DNA from: Cyclobacteriaceae bacterium
GTDB taxonomy: Bacteria; Bacteroidota; Bacteroidia; Cytophagales; Cyclobacteriaceae
DNA length: 9,692 nt
Assembly: GCA_025363495.1 (NCBI GenBank)
Contig: JANYDR010000534.1
Location: 1-9,692 of the forward strand
Reading direction: 5' to 3'
Below the pieces are notes generated by a model, which was not told where the DNA came from, ran no database searches, and saw only the letters and a program-made list of their open reading frames with translations. Within the stretch, counting starts at the first letter, position 1. Every line of letters starts with the position of its first letter. Of the stretch, positions 6,571-9,692 are shown one piece after another. The translations under genes were made by a program, and so were the position numbers.

Positions 6571-9251
6571 AAGCAAAGCGCTTCGATAAAACTCCACCAC
6601 TGGCAGACAAGCTGTTACTATGGTATTGCGATAACGCTGCCATTGAAGATTTGCGTGGGGACCTCGAGGAATTGTTTTACATCAACCTTACAAGAATGTC
6701 CGCCAGGCGGGCCAGGTTAATTTACTGGCTGCAGATAATGTCGTTGATATTTTCATATGCGGTCCGGAGGCGAAAACAAAAATCTTCTTTTAATGTGTAT
6801 TCGAGCACTTCTATCAATGTAGATGTGCTTCGGAATTATTTTAAAATAGCAACAAGGAGTCTTGTAAAGAATAAGATGTTCTCAGTTATTAATGTTCTTG
6901 GCATAGCCGTAGGAATGGCTGCTTTTCTTTTTATTGTTCATTATGTCAGATATGAAAAGAGCTATGAGAATTTTCATGCAAAAGCAACTAATATCTGGCG
7001 GATTACCCTTGATCAATATAATGGTTCTGAATTTCTGATGAGCGATTGTGAGACACATGCTGCACTTGGACCGACTGTTAAAGAGAAGATGCCGGAAGTA
7101 GAAGACTTTGTCAGGATGTTCAAAATCGATGGTCTTCACAATGTGAAGGCCGGAGCTAAAAAATTTCTGGATGAGGGACTCTACTTTGCAGATTCTTCTG
7201 TGTTCAATATTTTCTCCCTTCACATTTTGGAGGGAGATTCTGCAAAGGCCCTTCGTGATCCAATGCAGGTAACGATTACAGAGTCCAGGGCTGAAAAATA
7301 TTTCGGCCGGAAAAATAATGTACTGGGTGAGATTATCAGTATCGATGGGAATCCCTATTCGGTAACAGCGGTAATATCGGATTTGCAGCCTAATACTCAT
7401 CTTAAGTTTTGTGTACTGGCATCCCACACTTCTCTGAATGCTCTTTATAAAGAGCGATACGATGAAGGAGATTGGATTGGAAATAATGAGTTTACCTATC
7501 TCCTGATGAAACCCGGCACCAGCCTGAAAGACTTCAATGCCAAGCTAACAGCACTGTCTCTTTCTTTGAAAGATAAACTGAATAATGCCCGTTATACAGC
7601 AGAACCAATAAAAGACATTCACCTTTTTTCACATAAAAATTTTGAGCCCGACGTAAACGGTGATGGGAACACAGTGTATTTACTCATGACCATCGCCTGG
7701 GTCATTATTGTGATTGCCTGGGTGAATTATGTAAATCTTTCTACGGCCAGGGCTATAGGCAGAGCTCGTGAGGTTGGTGTTCGCAAAGTAATAGGCTCCC
7801 GGCGGATGCAACTTGTTCTGCAGTTTTTAACTGAATCTGTCATTCTGAATATATTGTCAGGCATCATCGCATTGATTTTGTTTTACTCTATTCTTCCTTT
7901 CCTCCGTGATCTTACCGGTCAGCCATTACCACTTGACTTCATATTTGACCCGGTGTTTTGGCTTTTCTTTTTTTCTTTGATATCCATTGGTTCATTGTTG
8001 TCAGGAGCTTACCCTGCCTTTGTCTTATCTTCATTTCAGCCTGTCGCTGTTCTGAAAGGAAGATTTCAATCATCGATCCATGGCAAGCGTTTGCGCAAAG
8101 GACTAGTTATCTTCCAGTTTAGTGCCACCATCGTTCTGATCATTTTCCTTTGTGCAGTTTATTTGCAGATAGAACATCTTCGTTCGTACGACATTGGAAT
8201 GAATATTAACCGGACTGTTGTTGTACGCGCCCCTCAGCTTGAGGTCCCCGATTCGGTCTATGAATCAACGTATGAATCACGTTATCAAAGTCTAAAATCA
8301 GAACTTCTCAATCATTCTGAAATACAGAAAGTCGCCAGATCGACCTATGTGCCCGGCATGCCGGTGAGTGAATTGAGGACCGCCCGCTTTACCCGAAAAG
8401 GCGAATCTGAAAAAGAGGGGCAGTATCGTTACAATTTTTTCTGGGTTGATGCCGATTTTGTACCCCTGTTGGACATGAAATTGATAAAGGGTCGCAATTT
8501 TGAAAATGGAACTTCAAATACCAATCAGGTTATTATTAATGAAGAGGCTGTTCAACGACTTGGATTTTCATCCAACGAAGAAGCGATTGGTTCTCAGATC
8601 ACCACGACCCGGTGGAAGGGTGATCCCTATACTATTATAGGTGTTCTTAAAAATTCCTATCTAAATTCTCCAAAAGAAGCGCCGGTTCCGATGTTGTTTA
8701 TGTATTGGAAAATTGCAGGATTCTTTACGGTTCGTGTTCGGGCTGATGATATGACGGAGACGATTGGATCAATCAAGCAGGCATGGGATAAGGTATTTCC
8801 GGGTATGGTGTTTCATTATTTCTTTCTTGATCAAAACTATGATCAGCAATACCTGTCGGATATAAGATTTGGAAAAGTGACTGGATACTTCTCAGGTTTG
8901 GCAGTTTTAATCGCATGTCTGGGATTGTTTGGACTTTCTTCTTTTACCATGCTTCAGCGATTGAAAGAAATAAGCATTCGCAAAGTGATGGGAGCTTCGG
9001 TGCCACGGATTGTACGATTACTTTCATCGGACTTCATGAAATTCATTTTCATTGCCACCGTACTTTCTGTACCAATAGCTTATTTTGCTATTAAAGAGTG
9101 GTTATCCGGGTATGTGATCAGAATCGATTTGAATGTTTGGTTATTTGTATTGCCAATCATTTTCATCTTTCTGATTGCATTAATAACGGTGAGTTTTCAG
9201 ACGGTTAAAACTGCCAGGGCGAATCCTATTCGTTCATTGAAGCAGGAATAA
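6567..9251 (+). CDS. FtsX/MacB-type ABC transporter permease with N-terminal permease prefix domain
   Basis: This is an 894-residue membrane protein. Residues about 8-75 match the prefix domain found on PadR-linked permeases ('LADKLLLWYC', 'IEDLRGDLEELFY', then a short hydrophobic stretch 51-65 and a basic run RRRK). The rest is a duplicated FtsX unit. Unit 1 has TM1 at about 104-126, a periplasmic MacB-type domain about 130-368, TMs about 372-391, 420-446 and 461-485, and the cytoplasmic motif 'REVGVRKVIGSRR' (401-413). Unit 2 has a TM about 513-534, a periplasmic domain about 540-765, TMs about 772-796, 823-842 and 856-877, and 'KEISIRKVMGAS' (800-811). This is the Bacteroidota eight-helix plan. 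Such permeases are mechanotransmission-type ABC components that need a separate ATPase; none is encoded here. The start overlaps padR, so expression is probably PadR-controlled. Export of antimicrobial peptides, lipids or other envelope compounds is possible, but no substrate can be read. Full length, with no frameshift seen. Confidence 0.93.
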   Translation: MKAKRFDKTPPLADKLLLWYCDNAAIEDLRGDLEELFYINLTRMSARRARLIYWLQIMSLIFSYAVRRRKQKSSFNVYSSTSINVDVLRNYFKIATRSLVKNKMFSVINVLGIAVGMAAFLFIVHYVRYEKSYENFHAKATNIWRITLDQYNGSEFLMSDCETHAALGPTVKEKMPEVEDFVRMFKIDGLHNVKAGAKKFLDEGLYFADSSVFNIFSLHILEGDSAKALRDPMQVTITESRAEKYFGRKNNVLGEIISIDGNPYSVTAVISDLQPNTHLKFCVLASHTSLNALYKERYDEGDWIGNNEFTYLLMKPGTSLKDFNAKLTALSLSLKDKLNNARYTAEPIKDIHLFSHKNFEPDVNGDGNTVYLLMTIAWVIIVIAWVNYVNLSTARAIGRAREVGVRKVIGSRRMQLVLQFLTESVILNILSGIIALILFYSILPFLRDLTGQPLPLDFIFDPVFWLFFFSLISIGSLLSGAYPAFVLSSFQPVAVLKGRFQSSIHGKRLRKGLVIFQFSATIVLIIFLCAVYLQIEHLRSYDIGMNINRTVVVRAPQLEVPDSVYESTYESRYQSLKSELLNHSEIQKVARSTYVPGMPVSELRTARFTRKGESEKEGQYRYNFFWVDADFVPLLDMKLIKGRNFENGTSNTNQVIINEEAVQRLGFSSNEEAIGSQITTTRWKGDPYTIIGVLKNSYLNSPKEAPVPMLFMYWKIAGFFTVRVRADDMTETIGSIKQAWDKVFPGMVFHYFFLDQNYDQQYLSDIRFGKVTGYFSGLAVLIACLGLFGLSSFTMLQRLKEISIRKVMGASVPRIVRLLSSDFMKFIFIATVLSVPIAYFAIKEWLSGYVIRIDLNVWLFVLPIIFIFLIALITVSFQTVKTARANPIRSLKQE

Positions 9252-9370
9252 CGATCTGATGATTTATAAATTATAGACTGCGACCTGGTTCTGATGGCGC
9301 CGCTATCCAAGGTCAATACATTCTCACAGATTCGAAAAATAACTAAGTAGCTACCACGAGAACAAAAAAA

Positions 9371-9551
9371 CTTGCCACGGATTCCAATATGCCTTCGGCG
9401 TAAAACAACGTTGCTAACTGGCTGGCTTCGCATGCGGAGGCTTGCCACAGATTGCATAGATTTTCACAGACAGGCGGCGTAGCCGCCCATCTGTGTTATT
9501 TTCTTGACCAGCAAATGAATTCCTGGCAATGATCTGTGTGCATCTGTGCCA
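9371..9551. repeat. Degenerate CACAGATT-type repeats with an internal hairpin
   Basis: CTTGCCACGGATT (9371-9383) and CTTGCCACAGATT (9441-9453) are near-identical direct repeats. GATCTGTGTGCATCTGTGCC (9531-9550) is an imperfect reverse complement of the start of the second copy, making a dyad about 110 bases long. Inside it, CACAGA (9465-9470) pairs with TCTGTG (9490-9495) and encloses a perfect stem GGCGGC-GTA-GCCGCC (9473-9487). 'Ccacagatt...aatctgtgg' dyads are a widespread intergenic repeat type in Bacteroidota; the function is unknown, and they may act as 3'-end or terminator structures. Confidence 0.6.
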
Positions 9552-9556
9552 TCCGG

Positions 9557-9570
9557 TACGCCACGAGGCG
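9557..9570. repeat. Short hairpin
   Basis: ACGCC (9559-9563) pairs with GGCGT (9567-9571) around the loop ACGA. It lies between the CACAGATT-type repeat and the structured segment at the right edge. It has no T-run on either strand, so a terminator role is not shown. Confidence 0.35.
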
Positions 9571-9602
9571 TGTGTTTATATAAATTACCTAATGGATGAG
9601 AG

Positions 9603-9692
9603 AGCCATGTAACCAAATTTGTCGTTCGGGTTAAAGTACCTCTGAGGTATGGGGAAGTAATGAACCATACTAAGTTTAGAGGTTACGGTTCT
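9603..9692 (+). ncRNA. Possible structured RNA segment, cut by the window edge
   Basis: Complementary arms are nested here. AGAGCC (9602-9607) with GGTTCT (9687-9692) and GTAACC (about 9610-9615) with GGTTAC (9682-9687) could form a long outer stem. An inner hairpin pairs ACCTCT (9638-9643) with AGAGGT (9678-9683) and GTATGG (9647-9652) with CCATAC (9665-9670), with a 12-base loop. The outer and inner stems share a few bases, so they may be alternatives. No protein-like frame explains it. It may be the 5' part of a group II intron or another RNA continuing beyond the window, but I cannot assign a family, and the strand is a guess. Confidence 0.25.

Larger units (their letters stand above)
9252..9692. 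other. Intergenic region with degenerate repeats, no confident gene
   Basis: No open frame in these 441 bases looks like a protein. The first part, to about 9340, has little structure beyond short AT palindromes near 9262-9276 and one TTCTCACAGATTC motif (9321-9333). From 9371 to 9551 there are degenerate CACAGATT-type repeats and small hairpins. From 9600 to the edge there are nested complementary arms. No terminator with a T-run follows the permease stop, so where that operon ends is unclear. Confidence 0.6.

Noticed and set aside
6882..7427. 181-codon minus-strand open frame inside the permease gene
   Set aside because: It is cysteine/isoleucine-rich with no domain and lies fully antisense to a strongly supported permease reading frame.
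9197..9457. 86-codon minus-strand open frame after the permease
   Set aside because: It overlaps the permease 3' end and runs through degenerate repeats; the composition is arginine/serine-rich as expected from repeat DNA.
9371..9551. CRISPR array
   Set aside because: The CACAGATT-type units are degenerate, unevenly spaced and partly inverted, and no cas gene is present.
9585..9692. Minus-strand frame open from the window edge (35 residues, ending in TAA), possible gene C-terminus
   Set aside because: No family resemblance and a length compatible with chance; the nested arms in the same DNA fit an RNA better. It cannot be excluded without the flanking sequence.
9602..9692. Group II intron domain V from the AGAGCC...GGTTCT arms
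   Set aside because: The arms carry the right wobble, but the enclosed loop is about 60-70 bases and lacks the short GNRA-capped hairpin, so it is not a canonical domain V.

Overview
The window looks like chromosomal DNA of a member of the Bacteroidota, most likely of the Cytophagales/Chitinophagales type. The base composition is moderate and AT-leaning, and genes lack Shine-Dalgarno sequences. The protein set is typical of the phylum: a secreted carboxypeptidase-regulatory/MG2/TonB-plug protein, and a PadR regulator overlapping a large FtsX-type permease with an N-terminal prefix domain. Intergenic repeats of the 'GCGCCTTTGCGGTGA' and 'CACAGATT' kinds also fit. The assignment below phylum level is inference.

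Layout. (1) 1-402, plus: the 3' part of a YceI-family lipocalin-like gene cut by the window edge, followed at once by a GC-rich inverted repeat. (2) 617-1936, plus: a secreted outer-membrane beta-barrel resembling phosphate-selective porins, function unassigned. (3) 1937-2068: a convergent intergenic gap filled by a second copy of the same GC-rich inverted repeat. (4) 2069-3136, minus: an Old Yellow Enzyme of the YqjM/NamA class with its catalytic residues intact. (5) 3255-6089, minus: a 944-residue secreted multidomain protein with a carboxypeptidase-regulatory domain, an MG2 macroglobulin domain and a TonB-plug-like segment but no receptor barrel. (6) 6090-6240: an AT-rich divergent promoter region. 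(7) 6241-9251, plus: a two-gene operon, padR plus an 894-residue FtsX/MacB-type permease, with a 4-base ATGA stop/start overlap. (8) 9252-9692: no confident gene; degenerate CACAGATT-type repeats, small hairpins and, at the right edge, a segment with nested complementary arms that looks like structured RNA.

How the genes work together. Only the padR-permease pair is clearly one unit. PadR probably controls that operon and could also affect the divergently transcribed 944-residue gene, because both start from the same 151-base gap. The other genes look like an ordinary mix of envelope and redox functions. No obvious new defence, biosynthetic or mobile system is visible. The least explained items are the structured segment at the right edge, the repeat family, and the unassigned middle part of the 944-residue protein.
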